Numbered from the stretch's first letter, positions 32,596 to 44,699 are shown. The stretch: 64,000 bases of DNA from Acanthosepion pharaonis (GCA_903632075.3 CAHIKZ030005578.1:995501-1059500), one strand, 5' to 3'. Translations and numbers: made by a program. Notes: generated from the sequence alone by a model not told the origin.

Positions 32596-33007
32596 CTGGA
32601 TAAAACAAAAAAGAATAAAAAATAAAAAAGCAAGGAACAAAAATTTAAAAAACATGTATTTGGTTGATATGAAAAACAATATTTAAGACAGACACCTGAA
32701 GAAGGTTGGAGAATTGATAAGCTAAAATCAAAGCAACAAGATAATTAAATTAATCAAAAAATATTACAAAAGGATTCTTTTGTCATGTTTAGTTACATTT
32801 AGATAATTTTCTGGTTTTATCTTGTTCTCTTCTAATCTCCCACAAAAAAAGAAACAATTGACAGAAAAGATTATCAGTGATTCTAAACTTAATAGTTTAA
32901 TATCTAATGTTGCTTCACAGACTGACATATTGCAAAAATGTTAACCTTTGATAACAATAAGCAGAGATTAATTTATCTGTTCCAGTGTAGACACAGTATG
33001 GACAGAG

Positions 33008-33009
<2 letters not shown>

Positions 33010-33091
<82 letters not shown>
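33010..33091. repeat. (TG)n microsatellite
   Basis: About 80 bases of uninterrupted GT, 420 bp from the previous one in the same orientation. Confidence 0.95.
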
Positions 33092-33092
<1 letters not shown>

Positions 33093-33289
33093 ATTTACAT
33101 ACTTAAAGTTAGATTACTATTTTAAATTTTCACATCAGTATTATTTAGCAGTATTTGTTGGTGATCGGTATTCTTGTTATTTTTTGTAATGCTGTTATGT
33201 AAAAGAACTGTTGTCATATTTGGGTAGAAACTGCACAGTCCTAACTTTCTAGTCTCAATAGAATCCAAAAGCATCTCTGAGTCCCTGTA

Positions 33290-33680
33290 GGTGACAAATT
33301 ATTTTCTACCCTCTCTCACAGGTGGGATGTGGCAAGCCTGTTTCTGCAAATCACTATTTTCATGGAAAGTACTCAGATGAACTACATTCTTTGGTTCTAC
33401 CTTCACGGCTAGGACCTGACATACCACTAACATTGTAGCAAACTCCCCACATTCCATCCTTATTTAATTGGTGAGAAGTTCAACTCAAACAGCTTCTTCC
33501 TGCAAACCACTGCTCTGAGTAACTGACTCTCAAGAGGATGTTTCCCCAATTATTACAATCTTAACCTGCTCAATTCTAGAGTTAACTGTTATCTTCCCCT
33601 CCTATCCACATAAACTGTGCCTCTTAATCTGGGGCTTTCTACCTCATATGGCTCCTGGTCCTTGTACCATGTAAAAAAAA
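33290..33680 (+). pseudogene. LINE 3'-end fragment (second sublineage)
   Basis: The + strand frames read HFHGKYSDELHSLVLPSRLG, then EVQLKQLLPANHCSE, TLKRMFPQLLQS. These align with the C-terminal LINE tail (YFHGN...ELHSLVP; LPKDVFP-like). The tail CTTGTACCATGTAAAAAA closes it near 33680. Related fragments lie at 39440-39625 (minus) and 54500-54735 (plus). Frameshifted and inactive. Confidence 0.7.
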
Positions 33681-33689
33681 AAACAATCA

Positions 33690-34590
33690 TTGCCTCCATA
33701 TTTCATAAATTTTTCTCCTGAAAAAACTGTCTTCTGGCCAAAATTAAATGATTTGTTTGAACTTCAAATTTCTAAAGAATTTTTATTTTTTTTCTTCTTC
33801 AGGACATCTACTTTGTATTTATAGAATTTGTCTATTTGGTCATATTAAGTTGTTTGCACATTTCCCAGTAAATCAACATTCCTAAATTTTTTTACCCTTT
33901 TCTCAGCTAAATACACTCACTAATATGAGAGACTTATTTCTTTCCATAACAGATTTTATTTAATGTCTTGTCTCTATTGGTTTTCATCAAATTACTTCTA
34001 ACATTTCTTTTAAGCTGCTATACTAATGAATCCTTAACCTTTTTCAAGTGTCCTTTATACAACTGTCCACATAATATATTACTTGCAATTCCTTTTGTTT
34101 GTATCTTGAATTCTACATGCAGTAGTTTTCTTATATTGGTTAATAATGTTAGCATTGTTTGGCCAAACATTTGCTTTTTTTGTTCATATTATTGCTTTTG
34201 GGGCATTTATTATTCTTTCCTTTCTACTCATCTTTTGAACATAGTTTTCAAGCATAATTCTTCTTCATTTTTTTTATACTGACACTATCTGTGTAATCTC
34301 TGGGGTGGAATATTTTATACTTGGTCATTCATTTTCTTGGTCTCTTATTCATAGATTTTATTTTTTCTTAACTCATTATTATAAGTGTTTGTAAAAACTG
34401 TATCAATTTTCTTGGCTCTTAACTAGTTTTACTTTTATTTTTCTAATATACAAACTATCTTTTCACTGTTTACTTTTTATAGTGTTTATAAATATACATA
34501 TTTTGTTTATTTAGTTGTTTGTAGTTAGAAGAGTAAAGTTTAAATTCATCGAGGTCTCTCAACTCTATTCTCATCAGGAAAAGATATTTC
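33690..34590. other. Pyrimidine-rich intergenic DNA
   Basis: T- and C-rich on the + strand, giving a 104-codon open frame at 33968-34282 of Phe/Leu/Ser/Cys-rich composition, which I regard as chance. No element recognised. Confidence 0.45.
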
Positions 34591-34599
34591 TGCCATATT

Positions 34600-35260
34600 G
34601 TCTGTCTGTATGTCTGTCCGATACAGTGAGACGATTCTGAGAGACCTAGAAGTTCTACCAGGATTCATTATTGGCAGCCACAATTTTAACAACATAAGGT
34701 ATGCAGATGACACAGTGCTGATAGCAAACACAGAAAGAAAGTGACAAAAACTCTTACAGAAGGTAGTGAAGGAAAGTGGGTAGAAAGGATTAATCAACTG
34801 CAAGAAAACAGAATGCATGGTTGTTAACAAAGGGATGAATCCAAAGTGTGAATTGCAAATTGGAGATAGCAAAATCAAACAAGTGTAGAAATTTAGATAT
34901 CTGGGAATTGTTTTAACAGAAGACAGAAAGAGTGAAACTGAAATCCAAAGGTATATTGGGATAGCTAGGGAATTCCAAAAGCCAAGCAATGTACTAAGAA
35001 ATAGGAAAATTTCACTAGAAACAAGGAAAAAAGTACTAAACTGCTATGTGATATCTGTCCTCCTGTATAGATGAAGAGGAGACTTGAAGCAACAGAAATG
35101 TGGTTCTACAGAAGAATACTGAGGATACCTTGGACCAAACATGTGAACAACAATAAAGTCTTGGAGAAAATAGAAACAAAATGGAAACTAATACTTAACA
35201 TCAAGAAGAGACAGTTTAAGTTTCTGGGGCATATATACTTTATATATTTCAACCTAAAGC
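34600..35260 (+). pseudogene. Non-LTR LINE reverse transcriptase remnant (YADD present)
   Basis: The + strand reads SEVLPGFIIG, NNIRYADDTVLIANTERK with the catalytic YADD, CKKTECMVVNKGMNPKCEL, IGDSKIKQV, stop, KFRYLGIVLTEDRKSE, VLRNRKISLETRKKVLNCYV, ISVLLY, then MKRRLEATEMWFYRRILRIP and KKRQFKFLGHI. This is the palm-to-thumb and C-terminal part of an RTE-like LINE. In-frame stops after NTERK, KESG and KQV and at least one frameshift inactivate it. The N-terminal endonuclease is absent. It belongs with the fragments at 22690 and 35375. Confidence 0.82.
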
Positions 35261-35374
35261 TGTTAATGAATACTGAATATTTCTTGCATAGAAATGGCTG
35301 ACTTCATAATTACTATACATTGTAAAACTTGTTTAATGTACTGAGAAATTATTTTGTAACACATTTATTCTGAC

Positions 35375-35640
35375 ATAACTACATTTCTGTTGCTTTGAGT
35401 CTCTTCTTCATCTTTGTGGAGATTGTCCAATATTCATTGCCATACAAGAGGATAGATAATCATATGACAGTTCAGTACTCCTTTCTTTGTTTCCAACAAA
35501 ACTTTCTTGTCTTGTAATAATACTCTGCTTAGCTTTTGGAATCCCAGTATCCCAGTGTCACATTCTCTGTTAAAACATTTCCCAGATATTTAAATTTCTG
35601 TACCTGCTTGATTTTAGTGTCTCCAACCTGTAAATTGCAT
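35375..35640 (-). pseudogene. LINE RT fragment, inverted relative to 34600-35260
   Basis: The minus strand reads MQFTGWRH, NQAGTEI, SGKCFNRECDTGILGFQKLS and KKVLLETKKGVLNCHMI. This corresponds to the KIKQV...YLG...CDTEI...FQKLS...LETKK-V-LNC stretch seen at 34860-35050. It is a separate, more diverged copy lying head-on to its neighbour 115 bp away. Confidence 0.72.
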
Positions 35641-35649
35641 TACTGTAAA

Positions 35650-38335
35650 TGAAAGATTCAGTAATATTTATACAAACAGTTCCAAAACTATACTGGTTCT
35701 ATCAAAGTATATTACTTCTAAAATTAAATTAGCTGTAAGTGTCATAAATTATTAAAAGTGAATCCTTTACAATATAGTGTAAACTTCAATTCAATCAATG
35801 AATGACAAAATAAATTTTGAAAGTGTAAAATATTAGATTTATCTTAGACTATAACATATCAATACAAGTATTATCCTGATGTCCTTAGATTTTATAAGAG
35901 CTTTATGGGAAATATTCATTAAAGAAGTATAGAATTTTATATTTCAAAAATGTCAAGCAAGAATAAAGTTTATATAAACATCACAATTATATATTTTACA
36001 GAACATTATGTTTTTTATACTTAATAAAATCGTAACTTCAGAGTAAGTTTTCTCGTGTTTCAATAAAATCAAAGTAGTAAATATAAAAGAAGGAAGATGT
36101 TGATGAATTTTGATGAAAATGAAAATAAATGAACTAATTACATTCACACACACTGAAAACTCAACTTGTGAGTAATTGAATATTAATAATAAGCAATAAT
36201 CCTATATTGATTACCTGTAAACAGGTTTTTCAGCATAAATTATCTTTTTGGACAAGGTTTTCATATATTATTCATTTATTTATAATCTGATTATCCCCAC
36301 CCGCAACACTACCAAAAGAATTTACTGAGTAACTGTAGAACAACTATTGATCTTAAATGTATTGGCAATTCCTCAAGATCAATGACTGAATGGCCCTTAG
36401 TATCTTAAATGTTTTAAGACAATAATCCAACAATGTATTACATGTAAAAACCTGTTTCTGTGGGATTAAATTTGTTCGAAGTGTTTTGTGATGCATATTA
36501 ACTTTTATTGGAGGTTTTGTAATTTTTACTTGACAATATTACTTGGTAAAAATTTCAGAATGAAAACATGAAAATATGTAGACTGATTGGTGTCCATTAA
36601 ATTTACTGATTATCTTCTAATCAAATTATAATAATTGTTCTTTTATAGATCAATGAAATTCCTGTAGTAGGACTTCAAACTGAGATTTGAATCAAAGCAG
36701 TACTAATTCTTAATGCTACAGAAATTTCTTATCAATGCATTTGAATGAATATTCAATGGTCACATTTTTATTAAAAAATATAACTAATGAATATTAATAT
36801 AACCAATGAATATTCATGCAAAAAAGAAGCTTCTAAATCAATTTTCATTTGGTTCATTTCCCTAGCAAAAATATTTGACTAAAAAATGTATGAATTTGAT
36901 TCATTTGATTTTCAACTAATACAGTCACATATGTTTATATGTACAATTTTAATCATTTCACCCGCAAGCATCTTGTTTATTAATCAAAATTTTAACCTAA
37001 AAAATGTATTCAACATCATAAGATTATTTTTTCAAACAAAAAACAAAAAACAGTTCAATATTACTAATAATATCCAAATATAATGCTTTTAAAATAAAAA
37101 TTTTCTTGGTAATTATCTATTTACTTATGGTAATATGTTAGTAACATATTTTGCTTTCAGAAATTTAAAAATTAATATTATACAAAATAAATAAACAAGT
37201 AAAAAATTGTAATATCCCTTAAATTTTGCTTGTGGTCAGGTGAATGTGCAAGAGGAATTCTAAAAAAAAAAAAATGATAAACTGGAATGAATAGGATCAG
37301 AAGCAAAATTTAACATCTTAGTAAATTTCTTTATGCAATTATTACAAATTTCTAAATATGCTTTGTCTATAAAACATTGATTATTTTAAAATTTGGGAAA
37401 AAGCAAAATAGAATGAAAAAATCAATTAACAATTCAGAGTTAAAAATTAAAATTAACCTTACCCCATGTTATCTTTAGTTTTTCTGATGATCATTTCGGA
37501 CTGTGAATTCCAATATTGGTTGTATTGTGTTATCTGCAAATTACGATGTAAGAAGTTGTCCATATACATCCCACCCATGTCTATAAGTGTTCATTACTTG
37601 CACATCACACTGATTATAAGTATCTTATATAGTTTGGGTTAGTTTCAAGATCTTTTCTTCCCTTCTAGAAACACACTTCTCACGTGATTATACACAATGT
37701 AGCTATTACATATTAAATATTTAATAAAGCCTTATTAATATTTCTCATCATTTTAGCTATTTCATATCTGTCAGGTTTAAAAGATTTTTCTCAAACTGAA
37801 ATTTAACTCTTAAATATATACATGTATACATTAATGTGTGCATGATTTTGAATAGAAGAATCCATAAAAATACATTCATTTATATAAGAAAAAGAAGAAA
37901 TAAGAAAGTTTTCTATGAAAGCGGTTATCTGTAAAAAAAAATAACTGCAAAAAATCTGCTATTTTAGGCATGGAAGTAAAACAGCAATGTTGTATTTGAA
38001 AGAAGCATCACTTGAATATTTCAATTTTATAAATAAAAATAAATGTAATTATAAGAATGTCTTGTTAAATACAATTGAAATAAATCCATAGAAAATTAAC
38101 TGATGTATATAAGATGTCCAAGAAAGATATTCAAAATAAGTAAACTTTACTGTTGTATAAAAATGAAGAGTCTTACCTTGAATTATTTTAGTTTTTATGA
38201 CTAATTATATTATACACATGTCAGTATAAACATTCATATGTATGCTTTTGTGTTTGTATAGAGTTTGTTTAGTATCACAACAGTTTATATGCAAAGTAGC
38301 TGCTGCTGTTTGTCTCATAAGACATTTGTGTGTAT
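35650..38335. other. Intergenic, nothing recognised
   Basis: About 2.7 kb of AT-rich DNA with no coding frame above noise and no clear transposon or RNA gene. Confidence 0.5.
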
Positions 38336-38345
38336 GTGTATACAT

Positions 38346-38346
38346 A

Positions 38347-38400
<54 letters not shown>
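38346..38400. repeat. (TG)n-(TA)n-(GA)n compound microsatellite
   Basis: TGTGTG, then about 30 bases of TA, then GAGAGA. Confidence 0.93.
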
Positions 38401-38708
38401 TATGTAAAGGTGTGCACGAAATACAGTCGTAATATTGATGCTTACAGAGATATAGTGAAAGGTGTAGAAAATGAATGACTTGAAGGTAGAATGGAAAAGA
38501 CAAACACATCTGAATGCATACAAGAAAGACATTAGTTTCAGTAGAATGCCTTTAATTAACCAGGTCTAAAATATCTCATATAAGGTAAGTATCATTATTG
38601 ATTATGTAGTTTCTAAATAATGAATATCTTTTCCAAAGCAGCACCTTGATGATTGATTAACACGCAAAAGACTGTATGAACAATAGGGTAGGTGTTAATG
38701 TATACATC

Positions 38709-38940
38709 AGAGAGAGTGAGAGTGAGAGAGACAGAAACAGAAAGAGAGACAGAGAAAGAGGGAAAGAGACAGACAGCCACAAACAGAAAGAGAGAGAGAG
38801 AGATAGTGAGAGTGAGAGAGACAGACAGCCAAAAACAGGAAGAGTTACAGAGAGAGAGACAGACAGATAGAAACAGAAAGACAGAGTGACAGAGAGATAC
38901 AGACAGACAGACAGACAGACTGAGAGACAGAGACAGAAGC
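38709..38940. repeat. Purine-rich (GA)n/(ACAG)n block
   Basis: About 230 bases of almost only A, G and C on the + strand, made of AGAGAG and ACAGACAG runs. The complementary pyrimidine strand gives a Leu/Ser-rich open frame that is an artefact. Confidence 0.93.
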
Positions 38941-39268
38941 AGAAAGATGGACAGAGACTGAGGCAGAAAAGCAGTTATAAAAACAGGTAAATCATAATAT
39001 CTAATGACTGTTATCCTGAGAAACAAATGTCTAGTATAGATGTTGTTGAGTATAAATTAATCCAGCATTTACCTCCTGTATACAAAGGCTAAAGGACAAG
39101 CAGAAAGCTTGGTATTTATTTTGAATAATATTGGCTTACCACAGGTTTATTGAAAACTAATAATATGCTATTTTCTCAAATATATAAAAAAAATTAAAAG
39201 AAAGATTTATTTTTATCTGATATAAGATTTATTTTTATCTAATATATCATTATCACTACAAGAGCCGG

Positions 39269-39342
39269 ATTATGACATTTTGCGGCCACTAGGCTAATGA
39301 AATTATAATTTCATTAGCCTAGGGGTCCCAAAATGTCATAAT
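39269..39342. repeat. 74-bp hairpin palindrome
   Basis: ATTATGACATTTTG then a CCACTAGGCTAATGAAATTA arm is followed directly by its complement TAATTTCATTAGCCTAGGGG, ending CAAAATGTCATAAT. The central 17 bp of each arm pair perfectly and there is no spacer. This is a foldback-type end or mini element. Confidence 0.85.
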
Positions 39343-39439
39343 CTACCCCCCACACACACACACACCATCAGACATAGCTATCTTTTAACTTGTCTGCACC
39401 CATCTTGAATATATTTCTTATATTTTTATTTTTTTATTT

Positions 39440-39625
39440 ATATTAAGGTACAGGCTTATGTTAGGAAGCAATTTGTACAGATAAGAGTGGATGATAATGG
39501 TGGATGAACAGGTTAAGATTGTAGTGATCGGAAAACATCCTCTTGGGAGTCAATTCCACAGAGCAGTGGTTCACAAAAAGAAGCTGTTTGAGAGGAACTT
39601 ACTTCTCACTGATGGAATATAGATG
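39440..39625 (-). pseudogene. LINE 3'-end fragment (second sublineage)
   Basis: The minus strand reads LKQLLFVNHCSVELTPKRMF, SDHYNLNLFIHHYHPLLSVQ, equivalent to 33480-33600 on the + strand. About 180 bp. Confidence 0.7.
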
Positions 39626-39770
39626 GAATGTTGATGATTTGCTACTATGTAAATGGCAGCGTGATATATTTTAGACATATTTACATAGGTTGAAGTAAAC
39701 TTATTCCAAATTCTTTGAATAAACTAGAATGGCTATATTTTGTTTGTCTATAAAAATATTCTCTAAGAAA

Positions 39771-39978
39771 TACAGTGTAACCCGGATATAAGAGAGTTGT
39801 CGGGACCAGAGAAGAAGTCTCTTATATCCTGGTTTCTCTTATATCCGGGTTTGGTCTAATTTATATACATTAACACAGGCTCTAATTTGGGACCAGAGAA
39901 AATCTCTGTTATATCCGGGTTTCTCTTATATCCGGGTTTCTCTTATATCCGGGTCTCTTATATCCGGGTTACACTGTA
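39771..39978. mobile_element. 208-bp MITE with TIRs and internal 18-bp repeats
   Basis: The left end TACAGTGTAACCCGGATATA continues AGAGA and is the exact reverse complement of the right end (TCTCTTATATCCGGGTTACA then CTGTA). The TA at each tip fits a Tc1/mariner/pogo-type target site. Inside, TCTCTTATATCCGGGTTT recurs several times in direct orientation toward the right end. No ORF. Confidence 0.88.
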
Positions 39979-40200
39979 CCACTATTTTTCTATTTGTTGC
40001 AAACCAAATTAGCACATATTTCAATACAACCATAGTAAAAAAAATAAAATGTAAACAGATTTTTTATATCCAGCATTATAACAATAAAACAATGAAAATA
40101 AATACTGATATCATTTCAGTTTATAAAACTATTTAGAAGTTAACATCTAGAAAATTAAAATCATTGCTTTATAAAAGCTTGAGGGGGGGGGGCTTACACT

Positions 40201-40462
40201 CAGTGACATGCAGAGGTTTGGTTATGTTTGGTGCCCCCCCCCTTTTTTATTTATGCCCCTAAGACTTAAGTAATGGGTGCCTATGGGGCCTATTACTGAG
40301 AAATGTGAGAAAGGAGGACATTTAAAACAAACGAAACACAAAATAACACTTTATTAAAATTAAATATAATTTAATTTTTTATTTCACTCTTTGACTGGAT
40401 GCCCTCCTGACATGGTTGTCCAGGGCCACTGCACCCTTTGCACCCACTTCTGCACACTACTG
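40201..40462. mobile_element. hAT-like non-autonomous element
   Basis: The left end CAGTGACATGCAGAGG and the right end CTTCTGCACACTACTG are imperfect inverted repeats (12 of 16 match) of the CAGTG...GCAGAG type found in hAT elements. The flanking 8-mers CTTACACT and CTTATGCT match at 6 of 8 positions, consistent with an 8-bp hAT target-site duplication. Contains G/C homopolymer runs; no transposase. Confidence 0.65.
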
Positions 40463-40474
40463 CTTATGCTGTCC

Positions 40475-42235
40475 CCTATATTAGCTGAAAGGATAATCTA
40501 GACCTGATCACTACCATCAAAAGCATTAATATTTTTCCAAATCATTCTTGTTATAAAAAGCAATATTTTATTAGAAACATACAAGATATATTGGATAAGA
40601 TGTGTTTGGTATATTGTTATTGATAATGGCAACAAATTAAATGAAATGTAGGAATATTTAGTTCAATAAAGTCGTTTTCCGGTTATTTTTTTAATAAATT
40701 TTTTTCACTAATTAAATCCATCCTCAATTGGTAAAGGTAATCTCAGTCACCAACTGAGAATTTTCTTTGTGTTTTATTGTTCAAGACAATAAAAGTAATT
40801 ATCCCATTTTAATTGCATTCTATTTAGTAGCATTGAATAATATAACACATAATAAAGTGCTATTTTAATATTTTACATTATAGTTCTATTCATCAAATTT
40901 CAATACAGAAAAGTATAAAGTAGCATAAAAATCAAAGCAAAACAATGACATATTATTTGTTTTAATTTAAAGACAACAATAATTTCAAGTTTATCTTTTG
41001 CGTCTTCCATAGTTCATTACTCATACTTCAGATTAAAAATCATCTCCTTACACACATTTTGCTACAATGATGTGATAAGAAAATATTCTTTTCTGTTGAA
41101 TGACTCAACATACTCAGTTTCATCTACCATACTGATTATTTTCTGTTTTTATTTCTCAGATGTTCATCCTTCTTATAAGAAAGGATTATTTTTATACTTT
41201 TTAAGTTGATGAAACTGAACAAATTTGGATGAAAATGTTAAACAGAATTATAAATATTTTATAATATTCATAGAAATTCCAGATTGAATATTTTCCAATA
41301 AATAAATAAAAGTAATTCATAGATTTTACTAACAATCACTTGACTACCAAATAATCCATTCATATTACTCTTCAATTAATGTTATTTTTGTTTTGCTGTT
41401 GATCTAAAAAAAAATAAATAAACAAAGCAAGAATATGATTACTTAAGAAAAAAAGCCATAATGATTATGAAAGGATTGCTGCTGGTCTACATGGCCACTA
41501 TACAGTAATAGTCTGCAATTATTATGAAGGACTCCAAAATAGTAATAAATTAAAATCTCAAGACTAAATGTTATCTAGTTTGAGAAAACCTAATAGTTAT
41601 AATAAGGTTTCAACCTTCTATCGCTAATAGAGATGTGAAGCAGATTTTATATGTACAATTGACATAATGGTTATCGTCATGGAAAATAGAATCAGCTAGC
41701 TGAGTTCTAATTTCATCTTATGCCCACAGGAAAGGCATGAATCCATCTCTTCTCCCTTGATCTATGACTAGTAAGGTAGACTGGATACTAACCTTAGTTA
41801 AGCAAATACGCTTAGTGAAGGACAACTCTAAATTCAAAACCATGGAGAAGACAATAGAAAAATCTTTCCACCATCTTTCTGAAGAATAGTAATGGTAATT
41901 AAGAGATTAAAGATAAAAATATATGAAGATGCTGTAGAAAGACATAATTACTTATGTTGTGAAGGGGACAGGTATTAAAAAAAAAGAGTCATATTCTTTT
42001 ATAATACAAATATGTAAACATTTGGATACATGGATTTATATAGACATATAGCTGTAACAGAAAATACAACTCCTTTCAAGAAAGGGAACAAAAGAGTCCA
42101 TTTTAAAGAGAGTTCTTAGACAACAAATCTCTACTTGTGATTTACTAAATGGAATAAAGAAACTCTTTCATTTATTCTGCTTCACTGTATGAGTGTAAAC
42201 CACTACTGTTAAAGCAGTCTTATACGAATTCTTTA
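40475..42235. other. Intergenic, nothing recognised
   Basis: AT-rich, no coding region or clear element by eye. It contains AATAAATAAATA runs. Confidence 0.5.
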
Positions 42236-42240
42236 GAGAA

Positions 42241-42396
42241 ATATTATAAGCTTTTATTGACCTCCATACACAGAATTCATTTCAATCAGCAGTTGTTACA
42301 GGTAAGTCTAATAATAATAAACAAATGGGTAAAAGCATTGATTTCTGGTTAACTAGAAGTTGTTAGTTCAATCACTCTTGTAGGTAGTACATGTAT
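42241..42396. repeat. Direct repeat, left of Copia-like remnant
   Basis: AAGCTTTTATTGACCTCCAT, TCAGCAGTTGTTACAGGTAA, AATAATAAACAAATGGGTAA and TGGTTAACTAGAAGTTGTTA match 44541-44690 in the same orientation. On the minus strand it contains AATAAAAGCTT, a possible polyadenylation signal. Together with its partner it could be an LTR pair for the enclosed minus-strand pol. However, the GTTCAATC block and the third copy at 13271 also allow a tRNA-like SINE. Confidence 0.55.
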
Positions 42397-42429
42397 AGAT
42401 ATCTAAAAAGAGCATTGACTGGTTTTTAC

Positions 42430-44350
42430 AGAAAAAAATTGTTTGCATCCATTCATGATTCTTGATAGGTTCCACTAGGCATCATTATTTTGCAGGAGTT
42501 CTGATGTTGAACCTCTTTTAGTCATGCAGTCTTTCACTGGGAACCCACTAGATATAAATTTCTTTAATATCAACCATTTCTCTCAGATGTGTTGTGTCCA
42601 CTTTGCAGCAAGTATCTATAATCACTTTTGTTATCTCAAGATCTTCCTTCAAAGAGTTATGATCTTTATATCCTTTGATAATTAGAAAATCTTTCAGTAC
42701 ATAAAATTTCTTCATTATTGATGCAATCAAGTGGCTATAATTAGATACCAAGGGGGATTTTCTTTGATTTCCATGAATATTAGAATCACTTTCTCATTCT
42801 TAAACAAAAAGACTATGTTTGCACCATGAGATGCGCCATTTGGTAACAAGGTATGCAAAGTATCACCATAAACAACAATTTTCATTGACTTTGGGATATC
42901 AAGATTTGAAAATATAATCTTCAATGGCTTTGATTTCAATTTCTTTATAGTTCAGTTCTATAAGAATTTGAATAGTTGCTTCATTTTCATAATTGGTCAC
43001 TCGACAACTTTCAAAAGCCACATCAGGTATTGTTTAGTTAGTTACTCATAAGCTGACCTCAGTTGTGTCTTTTCTTTTCACATATACCACACTTGTGATT
43101 TTATTATTTAACTTGTTAACTTGTCATTCTGTTGTTTCTTTGAGTGCTGTCAATTTGAATTTTTTTATATCCATATATACTTGTTGATCAACAATTATTA
43201 CACTACCATTTTGTTCAATGTTAAGACCTATATACTTGAATGTTACCTTTTATTTCTTGCTGATTTTGAACAATCTGGAAATTTTGCCAACATTATCATG
43301 CCAGTAGAACATTCCATAATACTTAAAGTATGATTAAAAATCCAACTAAACAAATTACCATCTTCAGGTAACAAGAACAACCAATCATTTTACCACCCAA
43401 TGCTTTCAGTTCCTAATGGTCACACCTTCCTTGTAGCATAGAAAAAAACATACAAAACAAACACCTTTTTAAATGACACAATTTCCCTTCTTGATGAAGT
43501 TGAGGTGGTAATTTCATATATACCACACTTGTGATTTCATTATTAACAAGAACAGTAAAGAGATGCCCATTTTCATAAAAAATCCTAATTGAGGCTGTTA
43601 CCATTGCTAAACCAAGTGTTTATCTACTGCATGTCAGATTATTAATTCTCTTATCTGTAAGCATCTCTTCAAATCCACATACTACAAGACCTGTCTCTTA
43701 CGCCCACCATGCAAATACTTTTATACTATACATATTTACATGGAATCATTTCCTGCTTTTCACCTACCCATTTGAATACATCATTGTTTTCAGTCAGCAT
43801 TAACACCTATTCAACGTCACCCACTTTTTTCCAGAAAATTTAATTCCAGTTTTCTGAGATTGGTTAATCTGCACCAGTTATTTTCACATTGATCCAGTCT
43901 TTCCATTTACTTAATTTATTTGGTTGAGAAGATAATACTTGCACCTTACAAATATTCCTATCTGAAAGAGCATAATGCTTAATGCTTTGGCTTACTATCT
44001 GATTTATTTAGCTTCTCAGAATTTGGGGCAAGGTTTCCTAACCATTTTCTGTAATTTGCACCTCAGAGTCACTCTAATCAACAAAATATTGGGTTTCAGG
44101 GTTTTCATCAACATCAACTTTTTATTCACCTTCATCTTCTGGCTCAATACAAACATCAATTTCATCAACATCTCTCAACATAGATTGATCAGTGAATTCA
44201 TCCACAACTTCACTATTAACATTAGTTCCATTGTGTGAGTCAGTAATCGATCTTGATTCACAATTAGGTAGCTCAGTTTCAACCTTATTTTCACTTTCAT
44301 CAGAGCATGGATCAGCATTTATCTGTTTGATTTTGTCTCATTTGTATGCC
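42430..44350 (-). pseudogene. Copia-like retrotransposon pol remnant (RT and RNase H region)
   Basis: Read on the minus strand. 44340-44130 is an acidic linker (DESENKVETELPNCESRS, VDEFTDQSML). Near 43700-43610 comes LVVCGFEEMLTDKR, then CSR and LAMVTASIRIFY, then YMKLPPQLHQEGKL and HLKRCLF, the start of the Copia RT. The YVDD core is not recoverable. Next are KYIGLNIEQNGS and VDQQVYMDI, then the RNase H segment with SMKIVVYGDTLHTLLPNGAS, HGANIVFL, LVSNYSHLIASI, DHNSLKEDLEITKVIID and THLREMVDIKEI, ending WVPSER. This order (RT, connection, RNase H) is that of Copia-type pol. Multiple stops and frameshifts; gag and a recognisable integrase are absent. Confidence 0.78.
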
Positions 44351-44540
44351 AAATTATTGCATTTTGTTATCATTTACTGCTTGATTAAGTTCTTGCAAAT
44401 GACAATGCTAGCATCTGTAGTATTCACTGCTGTAGCAAATCGATACAAAGTTGTTTTCTTTTCTGAGCACCTTATGGAGACTTTAAAAGACATTTGCTGC
44501 AAATTCTACAAGATCAATTAGCAATGCCTGACAGAGGAAA

Positions 44541-44690
44541 AATATCATGAGCTTTTATTGAACTTCATATGCTGAACAATCAGCAGATATGACAGGTAAA
44601 TTTAACAGTAATAAACAAATAGGTAAAAGCAGTGATTTTCTGGTAAACTGGAAGTTGTAAGTTCAATCCCTCTACCAGATAGATACATGT
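44541..44690. repeat. Direct repeat, right of Copia-like remnant
   Basis: GAGCTTTTATTGAACTTCAT, TCAGCAGATATGACAGGTAA, AATAAACAAATAGGTAAAAG and GTTCAATCCCTCTACCAG match 42241-42396. See that entry for the LTR versus SINE question. Confidence 0.55.
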
Positions 44691-44699
44691 TGTGACAAG

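Noticed and set aside
32482..33189. Cys/Val- and Thr/His-repeat open frames
   Set aside because: Translations of (TG)n microsatellites.
33968..34282. 104-codon hydrophobic frame, possibly a membrane protein
   Set aside because: Composition follows the T/C-rich strand. No motif, no splice partners, no start context. Chance is more likely.
38613..39026. 137-codon Leu/Ser-rich minus-strand frame
   Set aside because: Complement of a purine-rich GA/ACAG repeat; no codon bias or motif.
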